Source: Micropterix aruncella (lineage: Eukaryota > Arthropoda > Insecta > Lepidoptera > Micropterigidae). Taken from it: a stretch of DNA of 64,000 nucleotides. This document shows, piece by piece, positions 45,880 to 59,220 of this stretch (the stretch's first letter is position 1; each line of letters begins with the position of its first letter). Position numbers and translations under genes: made by a program. The stretch is from assembly GCA_944548615.1 (NCBI GenBank), contig OX155951.1:20906648-20970647 (forward strand), read 5' to 3'. The notes under the pieces were generated by a model. That model saw only the letters and a list, made by a program, of their open reading frames with translations, ran no database searches and had not been told where the DNA came from.

Positions 45880-46560
45880 TGATGATCGTTCTGTCTCCCG
45901 TGAGGTGAGTGTAGACGACTCAGGGAAAATATAAACCTACCGTCCAGCAAAGCCAACATACCCATCAGAGGCCATCGCCTAACGGCAAGGCATCGGAAAG
46001 GTGACCCAACGGGCAGTCTCGCCCCCTGACTACTGGTTTTGTCAGGATATCTCCGTCTGGAAGTAACCATCAGGATATCTCCGACCTCCCGACTGGTCAC
46101 GAGTTTGACGTCGCTCGCGCTGACGTCTATCAGCCGTATTTTCAGCGGAGATTCAGTTTGAATTTATCCTGGATCATGGCATCTATTTTCCGGCTCTGAA
46201 CTCAGGATCAGGTAGCCGACTGGTCATTTTAGGAGTGAAATACGATAGGTCAACATCCACCCCCGCTTGTTAGGAAACAGTTTATTTCAATAATCTCCCG
46301 ACTCCTTCAGTGAACACAAACCGATTAGCTGTCGCTGCACGGTGCCCAAACTGTCCAGTAGCGCCGGGAGGCAATCCCCCAGGGGAAACCGACCCACCGG
46401 CCGTTAGGCTTGGGACGCGAGAGTCCTTCCCGGGGTAGTCCTTCACACGAGAAGGCTAGCTGAATATTGAGTTGGACCGGCCCGAAAACACGATGGATCT
46501 TTTAACCCAAGCTGCACGATACGGTTCGCTACCAGAAAAGAAGTACAGGGGTTGTTTTTT
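45880..46560. other. GC-rich retroelement-like block
   Basis: Composition unlike its surroundings, with direct words TCAGGATATCTCCG(A/T)C repeated at about 46041 and 46071. The end word CAAGCTGCACG(A/G)A recurs at 53031. Probably a LINE end but no enzyme motif can be read. Confidence 0.4.
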
Positions 46561-46860
46561 TCCATTTTGAAGAATAGGAAATGCTAGCCATTTTAAATAA
46601 TATTCATTGAAATGTTTCGAAGTAATTACGTAATTCCAAGCGCCCACTTATATTCAAATAGTTATTTTAGGGATTGTATTAAGGCCGAAACATCGGGGTC
46701 ATTGGGTTCGTTGGAAGTCAACGGCCCTAGACTATTTTCTCTATCCGCTACCAGCGCTACGTGGTACAAAGCGACCGCAGCTTATTGGGAAAAGACCGAG
46801 CACGAAGGGCAGGCACGGTTCTGCACCAGTAACAAGGCTTTACAAGTTTGACGTTTTGAC

Positions 46861-47545
46861 ATGAACTAGTCCAAGAGGCAGCGACAAAAAAGTGCAAGAG
46901 TTTTGTAAAAGCTGATACTTTCAGATCAGACAGTATTTTGGTCATAGAATGATGGTGTAAAGCCAGCAAGCCAGACTCCGGGACACCTGGCGCTGGCATA
47001 CTAGGAAAGGTGTAATTTTAATTAGTATCCCCAAAGGGTTTTGGAAAACCCGAACATTCATCAGTAGACAGTGGATGCAATACAAAACTCGAAACAAATG
47101 GTCAGACTGCTTAATAATAGAATACCTACTTGGCATCAACATTACTCCATACATGTCATAAAAAATAGGTCTATTATATTGCGCGGCATTTCAAACCGAT
47201 GCCTTTATAGTTACCGACAAATACGTACCGACGTATTTGCAAGGACTTAATTTTTGTGACATGTATGGAGTAATGCTGACGCCACGCGTTCTATTGTTAA
47301 TCAGGCTGGCCATTTGTTTCGAGTTCTTTATTGCTACTGATGAATTTTCAGCTTTTCCAAAAAACTTTGGGGGTACTAAATAAAAATACCCCATTGCTAG
47401 TACGCCAGCGCCAGGTGTCCTGGAATCTGGCCTGCTGACTACCCCGGCATTCTATGGTCAAAATACTCTTTGATCTGAAAGTATCAGCTTTTACAAAACT
47501 CTTGCACTTTTTGACGCTGGCTCCCTAACTACTAGTTCCATGAAG
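46861..47545. mobile_element. large foldback element
   Basis: Left arm 46861-47158 and right arm about 47262-47545 are inverted copies (AGTGCAAGAGTTTTGTAAAA pairs with its complement; TTACTCCATACATGTCA pairs with TGACATGTATGGAGTAA), diverged by several indels. About 103 bp of non-paired spacer. No significant ORF. Confidence 0.8.
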
Positions 47546-49070
47546 AATAGGAAAAATATGCAACGTTATTGCGAAACACTAATGTTTGGGAGTTTTACCA
47601 AAATAATAGATGTTTTTACTAAATTAGTTCGCGAATAGCATCGTAGCCTTAATGTTTTATACGGCTAACTCCCTAACTAAAATGAATGCAAAATCAAATA
47701 ACAAAATTCCGTAGGTTTCTAATTATATATTTTAGATTTTAGCAAACAAAAACAAAGGCAATATATTCTAAATTTGTTTCATAGCAAAAAAAAGTATATA
47801 GCAGGTCATCTATGATTGCTTTGTTCCTTTATTTAGTTAGCAGGTTTTCTGTTCTGGTATACTAAGATTTCTAAATGAAAATATTACGTGAGCTGAGTGC
47901 AAAATATTTTCACCAAAATGAGTTTATGATACCAATCGATGCAGAAAAAATAAGCATTTTTATGCGCAAACTTTCGGAGTCATCAATAAATTATCGGAGC
48001 CCCATTTTGAAATATATCTAAGCTCCCTAATTTCTTTGTATATGCCCCTACAACATATGCACCTACAACATACTCTTAAGTCATTGTGACATGAGTGACA
48101 TTTTGCTATTGAGATTTTCATTTTAAAAAATCTGCAAAAACTCCCGTAGGGACATATAAGTTTTTACATGTAGCTTCTTGACTTCGGAATTTTTGCCCGT
48201 TGGCAACACAAACGCCTGCTTGCTGCCAGCCGTTTCAACCGTCACTTTTGTCAGTTTGGAATTCTTTGTTTGTTTCACATTTAATTTTTATTTTTATTTA
48301 ATTTTCATTCACAACTTTTAATTTGGTGTTCCATTAATTGACTTTGTTTATTAATTTAAATTCTTAATTTTGCCTTAAATCTGAAATCACTTCACCGAAA
48401 AAGGTCCCGTTTTTTTCAAATATAATACAAAATTCCTAGTACTAATAAAAATTGGACAATCGGCTGGACAATTCTTGGCGCCATCTCCCATTCGAGATAT
48501 ATAATTCCAATTATTCGTCTTCTTATAGTCATGTCCTTGTAGATGTTTATCTAATATTCCATTTGATGTTTTTATTTTGTGTCTTTCCTAAAAAAAGTAC
48601 TTATAATTTTATAAATAATTTTCCCCACTCAAATTGCCCTTCCTGATGTGCGATTCTAAGCTTTTGACATTCACGATGATACATAATTATTGTTTCAGTA
48701 TTTTCTGTATATTTTTTTTTTAATATTCTAGATTATGAATAGTATCAGATTCATAATCTAGCATCGAATTAGAATTATATATAACGTATTAATTGTAAGT
48801 TCTAAAACCCCGCGGGGTTTTTAGAATTAAAATAAACTTTGAACCTTGAACTAAGACATACCGTAAAAAGTCGTCCAAGTTATCATCGACATGGATCGCT
48901 ACATGGCGACTGATCTATTTGATCGCCGCCATAGTTGATGATGAGTGTTAAATGTTTATTAAACCGTTTTAAAGGGAGATTGAAAAGAAGATATCATCAC
49001 CGTTACCGATATCACGACTAAAATTACCTAAATTTCGGTAAGTACAGAAATATGAATTTCTGTTTCACCA
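47546..49070. other. AT-rich intergenic with two small hairpins
   Basis: Hairpin CTAGATTATGAA...TTCATAATCTAG at about 48729-48761, and CTAAAACCCCGCGGGGTTTTTAG at about 48804-48826 followed by AATAAACTTTGAACCTTGAA, a LINE-tail-like ending. No gene supported. Confidence 0.5.
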
Positions 49071-49960
49071 GTTTATGTTATTAATAAAAAAAAATATATA
49101 CATATGGTTTATTAATGAATATCACGATAGAATAATCCACTTGTATATCAACTAAAATGCTAGGAAAGCTAGTAAGAGATTAAACAAGTTTATGTTATTA
49201 TTGAAAAAAAATATACGTGTGACTTATTAATGAATATCATGATATAATAATCCTTTTGTATATCAACTGAAATGCTAGGAAAGCTAGTAAGAGATTAAAC
49301 AAGTTTATGTTATTATTGAAAAAAATATATGATTATGACTTATTAATGAATAATAATCCTCTTGTATATCAACTAAAATGCTAGGAAAGCTAGTAAGAGA
49401 TTAAACAAGTTTATGTTATTATTGGAAAAAAAATATACGTATGAATTATTAATGATTGTCAAGATATAATAATCCACTTTTATATCATCTAAAATGCTAG
49501 GAAAGGTAGTAAGAGATTAAACAAGTTTATGTTATTATTGAAAAAAAATATACATGATATTCGCAATTTCTTCAATTAGGTATGACTTATTATTGAATAT
49601 CACGGTATAATAATCGACTTTTCTATTCAGTTGAAATGCTAAGTAAACTAGCAAGAAATCAAACTAGTTAATGTTATAATTAAAAGAAATCCACGTGTGA
49701 CTTATTAATGAACATCAAGATATAATAAACCACTTGTATATTCAACTGAAATGATAGGAAAGCTAGTACGAGATGGAACAAGTTTATGTTATTATTGAAA
49801 AAAATGTAGATGATATTTGCAATTTTATCAATAAGGTATAACTTATTAATAAAATAGGGTATCAATGTATAATAATCGACTTCTATGTTCAGCTGAAACG
49901 CTAAGTACACCAGTAAAAAGTCGAACAAATTTATGTTATTATTGAAAAAAAATATCATAA
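49071..49960. repeat. tandem satellite, eight units of ~106-147 bp
   Basis: Unit begins GTTTATGTTATTATTGAAAA; starts near 49071, 49188, 49303, 49409, 49525, 49667, 49782 and 49929. Each holds AAATGCTAGGAAAGCTAGTA and a TGACTTATTAATGAATATCA word. Later units diverge and gain ~30-bp inserts. Confidence 0.88.
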
Positions 49961-50429
49961 TTTTTGATGAATTAAGATTTTACCAACGCGCATTTTTCCC
50001 AGTTATGTATGATATGTTAATGAATACCCACCGAGGAATCCAGGGCAAGACCTTTTTGCAACTTTGTGGTGAAAATAACAACTCGTCGAACGAGTTAGCA
50101 GGTCGAAAGTCCACCAATCTATCACCCTCACTGATCCACCTTCCACCCGTTCTGGTCCCCGATGGAACGTGAGCGACGTCAGTGCAGTTACGGTCGCGAC
50201 GCAACTGCCACAACAGCCTACTTTGATCTTAGCATTACTGAGCGTAACTCGCGTGATTTACAAACCACGAAATACCACTTAGCGCCAGCCGCCAGTATTA
50301 AGCAAAAGCGCAAATAAATGGAGCATACACGTCAGCTTGAATCGCCTGCATTTAAGTAAACGGCTGTACACTTACATGGATAATATTATCGTTTCAGTAA
50401 TTCATTTCGATTTCAATTTATTTCAATTA

Positions 50430-50680
50430 AATCATGACATATATAAATGGGATAAAAACGAAATTACCGCGTGAAGTTTGTAGCACCCGACGTTTCCACG
50501 ACGTTGCAGCCGCAGACCAACCTAGACGTTATCCACCCTAGACAACGGCGGCTGAAACATCGCTGAAACGTCGGGTGCTACAAACTTCACGCAATAAATT
50601 CATTTTTATCCTATTTATAATGTCAAACAATCGCGATAGTCTTCGATTTCATATCATGACATATAGTTAAAACCTAACCT
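50430..50680. repeat. foldback repeat family F, copy 3
   Basis: Perfect 28-bp arms at 50469-50496 and 50565-50592 (start GCGTGAAGTTTGTAGCACCC). Outer ATCATGACATATA occurs on both sides (about 50432 and 50656) and may be a duplicated target or end repeat. Confidence 0.82.
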
Positions 50681-52919
50681 AACAATGCAATCGTAGCCAT
50701 TCAGTAAAAAAAAATAAAAAAAACTTATTCGATATTTTAGTTTTATAAGACCGATTCCATTACATTCTGGAGGATAGCATTAAGTTTAATTCAAATTTCA
50801 ATAGGTGCCACGTAACATTAAAAAATATATATTTAAAAGTATAAAATTAATACCTACTTAATTTAATAAATTGTAATATACCTACGCCTATTGAATCACA
50901 AAATATATCAATATTCTAATACTATTTTAATAAACTAAACATAGTAAATGGTAATCAATGGTGAAAGAAAAACAAACTTTAAATAATAAAATAATCAGGC
51001 AGGTATGTTTAAGTATAATAAAAAAAGCTTTAATTTTGTTAATTATAAACTACAATATCTGTGTCTTTCCTTCCCTGGCCTAGTAATCTGGCAAACTGGT
51101 AAAAAAATATTTACTTGCATTACTTGGATCCTTGGAGCCTTACTTACTTATACGAGGAACTATTTGTGATTTATTTTCTCTCCGCACATGGATTTTAGAG
51201 AGAGAACATGCTTGATTGCTTTGTCCAGAGATCGTTCTCATATCTACATCCATTTCTAGCGTATAGGTTTTAGAAAGAAACAACAGCTTTAGTAAGATCA
51301 ACAGATGGGTCACACCGATAGTCATATTTACCCATCTTATCAATTCGTTTCTTTCGTGACATCAAAAGACGAAACTAAAATTGAATGAGAATAGGCCTTG
51401 ACACCGATTATTTAACAAGAAAAACTGCATTTCAAAACCTACAATCCGCAATAATCCACGTCTGTTCCAATTTTCTCTTCTCTGCCTATACATCAAATGA
51501 ATTCCGCTAATTATATGTTTGCCGTGGATATTTTACAATCGGCATATGATAGCGTGAAACACATAATATCCACAGAGCTGATACTGAGAAGATGCGGAAA
51601 TCGTTTTGGAAATATTCTCGAGTAAAAACACGGTTATGGGGTTTTATCGTCACTTTGAACGAGAAAGGTTAATTCGGTTGGAAAATCTGATTTGGTTCTT
51701 CAAAACATTATAATTTCTTTTGCGATTTCTTACAATATGCATAAAATTGTTTACACACACATTTTTTACACCAGTTTCGTTCGAATACCACAGTGCACAT
51801 TTTATTATTTCATATCTGAACAGGTTTAAGCTTGTAATTTTTATTTCTTTGGTAACTGGACATGAATAACATATTAATTAGGAAGACATATGGTTGTTTA
51901 AATGCCTTAAAAAAAGTCCTTTCAAGTGATAAATCCATTAAAGATTGTGTTCAAAAGTAAATTTAGGATGCATGACGAAACCTACTCATTCCAGGTTTTC
52001 GCACATACATCGATAAATGTTTTCGCTGCTGTGCATAATTAAGACCGAACTCCAGTGACGGCTGGCCGGCCCGGCAATTAATCAATTATAATTGCAAAAA
52101 AAAAATATAATTGCTTAAAACTTTTTTGTATTTTTAAAGACTTTTTTCCGTGCAAATTAGCCATGACCGTGTTCAACCTCCGTTGGGACGGCAAAGCAAT
52201 AAAAGAGTAGATAATTTGACGATGAATAATCCATGGCTGCTTTTCAGTGCCCAGGAAGAGTTTCCCTTTGCTAAAAATATAAACAAAACCATAAAGAAAC
52301 TTCCTGAAAAGGGCGGCTCATTACGCTGCACAATAAGTAAAGCAAGAGGCTGAAAAGGATTCAATCTAGCGGCTGAAAGGATGCCATGAATGGACGATCA
52401 ATGCGATATGAACTCTTTGGCCGTGGAGCGATAGAATCTAAAGGGCGTCTTGTACTCAGTGTAGTGTGCGCCACTATGGATGGCGGCGCAGTTATCGCTG
52501 AAATGTTATGTTTACTAACTGTAATTGCAATCTTTTGAAAAATGAGCGATGAATGCTTATCTTTGGAGTACGCATTGCAAAACATCATCTTGGAAATGCA
52601 TTGCTTTGAAGGAAAATAAACTGTACGTACGTACGCGGGCATATCTAATACTTTCATCCAGCCACAAGCAATACATTTTTGTAGATACTTGTATATTTCT
52701 CTAAACCTAACGAATCAAACGAAGAACTTACTTAGATACTTATTGCTTATTTCATCAATCAGAATGATTCAAGTTTATTTTAAAATCGTTCTACTTCACG
52801 TTCTACCACTTTATCAGTATTCGCCGGAAAGCACAGTCGATCCGCTGACGCCGCACGATGCGCAAGCAATCCTCTTTCCTCAGAGGATTTTATCCCACCT
52901 GTCCACGACACAGCCGTAA
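50681..52919. other. intergenic, no gene supported
   Basis: AT-rich with short ORFs lacking known motifs. Confidence 0.45.
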
Positions 52920-53180
52920 CAGGGGAAACAGAGTCCATTCCGGGTTCGTCCCTCTTTGAGGAGGCTACTGGATGGGAGTTGAACCGTGAGTTGAGCCGAC
53001 CAGAATGACAAACAGGTAATATAGCCCAAGCTGCACGGAACCGTTAGCTGCCCAGATTAGACTAGACAGAGTACCCCAGACTTTTTCAATCGCATCTGCA
53101 TCCGCAGAATAGAAACAATTTAATAAAATAATGATGTTTATGCAGCAATCCTTTGAAATCAATCGGCGGGCCATATCATA
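52920..53180. other. short GC-rich retroelement-like block
   Basis: Shares CAAGCTGCACGGAACCGTTAG-like text with 46508-46535 and reads on the minus strand as DAIEKVWGTLSSLIWAANG. Possibly a LINE end; unassigned. Confidence 0.3.
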
Positions 53181-53599
53181 GAGCAGAAAAAATTAAGATA
53201 TTGGAAAAGTAAATAAAATAACCTAATTATTTTAGTAAAATAACATTATTATTTCAGGCAATTCTAACACTCCCAGCGCAGGGTATATGTAGTCTTAATA
53301 GTCCACCAAATAATTTAACAATGCAAAGAATATTTGTTTTGAGCAACAGTTTTCTGAAATATTATATAAATTGTAAATGGAAACTAAATGACTTAGGGTA
53401 CGAGAATATTGGTCCGGGGGTACGAGGTGAAGATGTGGGCCCTAACTCGGGATATCGTAGGTATATAAATAAAAACTTAAAGAGAGCCATGGCAGCATGA
53501 ATAAAATTGCTGATAGATCTTAGATAAACAAGAAAAGCAGCAGCCATCATTTATATGAAAATATTTTTAGCAAACGTTTAAGAATAATAACAAAATATT

Positions 53600-53740
53600 A
53601 TAAATGAACGTTACGCGTGAAATTAATGTTACCAAATATTTAGGCGATGTTGCTAACATTGTTGTCCAGGGCGGGCAAACGTCACTGCATCGGGTGCTAC
53701 CAACTTCCTGCTATAAAATCCGTTTTTAATTATTTTAAAC
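53600..53740. repeat. foldback repeat family F, copy 4 (diverged)
   Basis: GCGTGAAATTAATGTTACC, GGCGATGTTGCTAAC, TTGTTGTCCAGGG, CATCGGGTGCTACCAACTTC match the other copies, with lost symmetry. Confidence 0.6.
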
Positions 53741-54427
53741 CGCCTTTTTTTGTGCACAATTTTTGTAACGGAATCAATATCCCCAAAAAGAAATATGTGA
53801 TAGTTAAATAAACAAAACAATATATTTTATTTATTTATTGTTACGATACGATTAATTAGGAAATGATTTTATTTTATTTATTTTGTTTTTATAAATTATT
53901 TTTATTGCATATTATACATATTGTTGCGCCCGTTGCCCAACATATGCAGTGCCCTGTGGCACGGACCGACCCAGCGCTGTGTGGACCCAGGACTGTAAAA
54001 AGAGGTCCACCGCTTGGTCGCCGCTTGCCCCGTAACGGGCGGCCACGACACCTGCTGCAAGCCTCGATACGCCTCAGTGTCTATTACCACCGTTTTACTC
54101 CCCGTCCCCTGCACCAATAAAACACGCCTTCCCTTTCACAAGTGCCAACACGGCATATTATTTTTTCGATGAACTTCAATGACACACCATAAATTTATAA
54201 ACATGAGATCTTAGTCTAGGATGCATAACAAAGTGCATACGGTGTATAACAAATACAATTTTACAATAGGACATAGCCTAGGTACCGCAATTAACCTAGG
54301 TACATACACAATTTATAAAATTCTTTATTGTACAGTAAACATAAGTATATAACAATTAATCTTATTTTCTAAGTGTCGCTATCCTGTTCTTCCCGGGCAG
54401 CGGGTCGAACAAGATCGGTTGTCGAGC

Positions 54428-54880
54428 GGCGTCTCTGTGCGCCTGCGTGCTCCTGTGTGCGCCTGAGTGCGCCTGGGTGCGCCTGTGTGCGCCTGTGTGC
54501 GTCTGCGTGTGCCTGACTGCGCCTGGGTGCGCTCGTCTGTGCTGCGTCCGCCTGTGCTGCGTCCGCCTGTGCTGCGTCCGCCTGTGCTGCGTCCGCCTGT
54601 GCTGCGTCCGCCTGTGCTGCGTCCGCCTGTGCCGCGTTCGCCTGACTGCGCCTATGTGCGCCCGTCTGCGACCGCGTGCGTCCGACTGCGCCTATGTGCG
54701 CCCGTCTGACCGCGTGCGTCTGACTGCGCCTGTGTGCGCCGTCTGACCGCGTGTGCGCCGCGTGGGTGCCGCGTGTGCGCCGATGCGCACCAGACTGCGC
54801 CTTTGTGCGCCCGTCTGCGCCCGCGTGCGTCTGACTGCGCCTGTGTGCGCCGTCTGACCGCGTGTGCGCCGCGTGGACCC
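54428..54880. repeat. GC-rich minisatellite array
   Basis: Six perfect copies of GCTGCGTCCGCCTGT at 54541-54630 plus a variant, embedded in TGCGCC(T/C)G(T/A)G variants. The long ORFs on both strands are translations of the array (Ala-Gln-Ala-Asp on the minus strand) and not supported as genes. Confidence 0.85.
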
Positions 54881-56021
54881 GGCTCTCCGAAGGTCCCAAC
54901 TTGGACCGGCGCTCGAACTCCACGACTGGAGCGAGCGTCCCGTCGACCGTAAATCACGAGTCGGACCGTAATTCCCGACTCGGACCGGCACTCAACTCCC
55001 CGAATAGGAGAGAGTGTCTCGTCGACCGTAGTGTCCTTCACTTAGACCGCGCTCAATACTGCACGGTGCAGTAGAGCCGCTCGCGACTGGCTTCCAGACT
55101 GCAAGGGCAGCGGAGCGGTTCTGTGGCGCGGTCCTGGTAGTCGTTGGGGTTCCTTCCTTCCTTCCTTCCTAGTCGGTTGACTGTTTGCTGTGGAACTGAG
55201 AGAGCGAGTGATTTGGTATGGCCCAGGGGCCCATATTTGTACTCACTTCCGCGGTTCTCGCCGTGCACCTGCCGTGCACCTGCTTTCGTGTCCACCAATG
55301 GACACGCCGCGGACAGCTTTCCGTGAAAGGTGGGGATCTTCCCTTTTCTATTGACCTCTCGCACTCTCCTAGGAGAAAAGCTATCTCCTCTCCTCTAAAA
55401 GCCGTTACGGTACGCTCCGTGTTTGTCCAGACTTCAGGGCCGACCAACAGTTTCTGGTTGGCGGCTACTGGCTCGTTAGAGCGCATTCCTGATTGGTCGG
55501 CAACCAACCAATCAGAGAATGGCTCAAAACCCATCCTTTCCTTTGGAGTGGATTCTTCGGGTTCCAAACATCATCAGAGTCTGGCCCGGTACCTCACGTA
55601 TACGTTCCCGTTGTTTTCGTGTCTGCTAGTATCTTCGAAATCGGCTGAGGGCAATTTTCCGGCAACGTAAACTTGAATCGATGATTCCTGTGTTTCTGTT
55701 TACTTGCCGGTGGTCGGTGGTGATGGTGCTTTGTTTTCTACTCCCATTTAACAGTTTTTCACTATTTTTGGGAGTAGAAAATACCACGTGTTTTCTCTCG
55801 TGTTTCACGGTTCCTTGCTGTGAACACGTGAATTTTCACGGCAGGTCGTAAGAGGGGTGCTCTATGCATATACCTCGACTCTTATACAACTGTTTCGGGC
55901 AGTATTTCCCGCTTTCATATCCGGTTTGACGAGTTCAAATCTGTCCGTTTTCGGCACCAAAGTTTGTCTCCTAGCTATGTTAGAGCAGGCGGTCGTAGGG
56001 AGTCTCGCTCGCTCGGTCTCT

Positions 56022-56110
56022 GTGTGGGAGCGGGCGGCCGTAGGCCGTCTCGCTCGCTCGATCCGTGTGGGAGCGGGCGGCCGTAGGCCGTCTCGCTCGC
56101 TCGATCCGTT
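56022..56110. repeat. ~41-bp tandem duplication
   Basis: GTGGGAGCGGGCGGCCGTAG followed by GCCGTCTCGCTCGCTCGATC occurs twice head to tail, with a diverged copy just upstream (about 55985-56021). Confidence 0.8.
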
Positions 56111-56869
56111 CCAAGCGGCGCCTGCGATGTCTATAAAGGTAACCCGAGGCGATTTTGCCATTTTTCTCGTAAAAATGAGTTTTCTGCAAATTTCTTATGC
56201 TTCCTCGGGCCCCCTCATAGCGGCCGTAAATCATCTATCTTACGGCCGGCGACGTCGCTACTGACGGCGTCGCAACACATATTATTGTGAGCAATGATGA
56301 AAAATTCAACAATATCAGGGGAAGGAGAAAAAAATTATAATATCGATAGAAAACGCTCTTTCAACCATAGCGTTCAAAAAAGGAAGCTGATCATGGCACG
56401 GATCAAATAAGAAACGTGCCTAAAACAATTTCTTCTTGCCTCACCGAGGGCGTTTTCATACTCTAATGCCTCTGTCCAGAAGGTGCAGATAATGCCTCGA
56501 CTTGCAGTATGGAGACAGCATCACCAAAATATCCGAAGGATGTGTTATTACACGACTGCCCAGCCAAAAGGGTGTGTAATGGGTTCAGGGTTCATCTATG
56601 TTTGTGATACGTTTCTTTATTACACCATAACTTCTAAATTCTAGAACCGACTTAGAAGTGAATGGTATTGTTAGAATCATTTTATCATCCCGAGTGTCAC
56701 AGGGTACATTAACTGCCCATATATCAATGAATAGTTGTCTAAATGTCCAAATATCAATAAATTAACATAAATATACCGTTTTTAGTGTCAATTGAAAGGT
56801 CTGATAGAGTAAATTACGGAAATAAACATGTATCTGTATGGATAAATACATAAACCACAAATGTTTCAT

Positions 56870-57362
<493 letters not shown>

Positions 57363-57398
57363 CTAAAAAGAATATATACACAAAACTATCAAATATTT

Positions 57399-57764
<366 letters not shown>

Positions 57765-57843
57765 ATAATTATTACAATAGTTCACTTTCTGTAGCGGCAG
57801 TCGTGTTTTTATTCTTTTTAATATACGAGTATGTATTTACTTG

Positions 57844-58631
57844 TTAATTATTTCTTTTTCGTTGCGTATTCCCCCCACAAGACTAACGGCGGATTAAATA
57901 TCAAAGATCCGCGATAGTCTTCGATGTATGAGAAGATTATAACAACCAATATTAAATACCTATATTTCACTTTATAAGCTTAGGGTTAGTCTTTTTTGTA
58001 TATTTGTTTGAAGATTGGTTTGTATAGTTGCGACATTTGAAAGAGCAAATTCACCTGTTTTTTTCCTACTGAATAGCAGTAAATATATAATTTACATAAC
58101 ACTCACCATTATATTGAATTAAATATATCACTTAAATATGAAATTTCGCCTTTTTCAACACAGGCAAATAGCATACACTCGCGAAAACAGCCTATAAAAC
58201 AAGACTGATCAACTCAAAATCCTATGTGATACAAATCTTAAGTGGCTGCAAATATCCTTGCACGGGTAGCCTAGAAGCTAGAGTAGGTATACTTTATCTT
58301 ATCAGGCGGAAGAATAAGATGACATCGTATTGTTCTCGGAGATAAAATCAATCAAATTGACAAGGTATCGATTACTCTGAAAATGATTATTCAATCAAAA
58401 GATCCTACCAGAAAATAACCTTGACCAAGACGTCTAATAAAATATATTTATAAAATGTGCTATGTACCAACATTGCAAAAAGAGAAATTTAAAATACGGA
58501 AATGCCAAAACAACACATCGTATAGTCATAATAAAACCTATCTCTAAACAATATCGATTCGATATCGAACAACATCGTATCTAGGCTAGGTATCAACATC
58601 TCTTCAACGTCTCTTCACCACAATCTCAAAA
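57844..58631. other. intergenic, no gene supported
   Basis: Only a short family F end word (CCGCGATAGTCTTCGATG at about 57909) is recognised. Confidence 0.4.
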
Positions 58632-58722
58632 CAAGTGAATATAATAAAAATAATAAAAAAACACGACTGCCGTTGCCGAAAGTGAACTGTTGTATTTATA
58701 ATTATTTTTATTACGGTTATTA
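58632..58722 (+). mobile_element. MITE-like family M, 5' fragment
   Basis: AACAAGTGAATATAATAAAA, ACACGACTGCCGTTGCCGAA and AGTGAACTGTTGTATTTATA match the start of the other copies, then similarity stops. Confidence 0.7.
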
Positions 58723-59171
58723 TTATTATTACTGATTTGTTTACAATACAATATAATGTAGTTCTGCTCCAGTAAGTAGGCTTTCCTACACTTGGATGCG
58801 TCATTTCGTCTAACATTCATTCTAAGTAATGTAATTAAATAGGGAATATTTACTATCGTGATAGTTGTGACAATATAAATTATTTTAGTATTCATTAATT
58901 TATTTAAATAAATTAGATTTCATGTTATAATAAATACATTTTTAAATAAATAAAATAAAAATAATCGGTTTGAAAATCATTGATAAATATAAAATAATCT
59001 AATAATCTCTAACAGTGATAAAAAAGTCGATAGCCTATGGTCAGTAAAAAAACGCAATTATATCAATTGTCAATAATAAAAAGAATAAAAATTGTCAAGA
59101 AAGTCAATAGAGCTGCGAAAATCGATATTGTGGTAATGCCCAATGCTATATATGCGGTTTTTAATCAAAAT

Positions 59172-59220
59172 ACACTGTACCTTTTTCTAAAAGTGAACCT
59201 TCTAGAAAAAGGTACAGTGT
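59172..59220. repeat. 17-bp-arm hairpin
   Basis: ACACTGTACCTTTTTCT (59172-59188) and its exact complement (59204-59220), 15-nt loop. Confidence 0.8.

Larger units (their letters stand above)
53922..56277. mobile_element. solo-LTR-like GC-rich element
   Basis: Starts TGTTGCG and ends CGCAACA, with the 5-bp direct repeat CATAT at 53917-53921 and 56278-56282. TG...CA ends with 5-bp duplication is the hallmark of an LTR left by recombination. At 2,356 bp it is long for an LTR, and no second LTR or gag/pol is present. It contains a 15-bp minisatellite (54541-54645), a TTCC run (55155-55170) and a ~41-bp duplicated unit (about 56027-56108). An AT-rich stretch at 54120-54370 interrupts the GC-rich body. 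Confidence 0.65.

Noticed and set aside
54369..55041. Ala/His/Arg-rich ORFs of 100-184 codons on both strands
   Set aside because: They are stop-free readings of a GC-rich minisatellite inside an LTR-like element, with overlapping ORFs in several frames and no domain.
55053..55670. Overlapping ORFs of 100-150 codons in the GC-rich segment
   Set aside because: GC-rich DNA has few stops; the ORFs overlap on opposite strands and show no recognisable motif.
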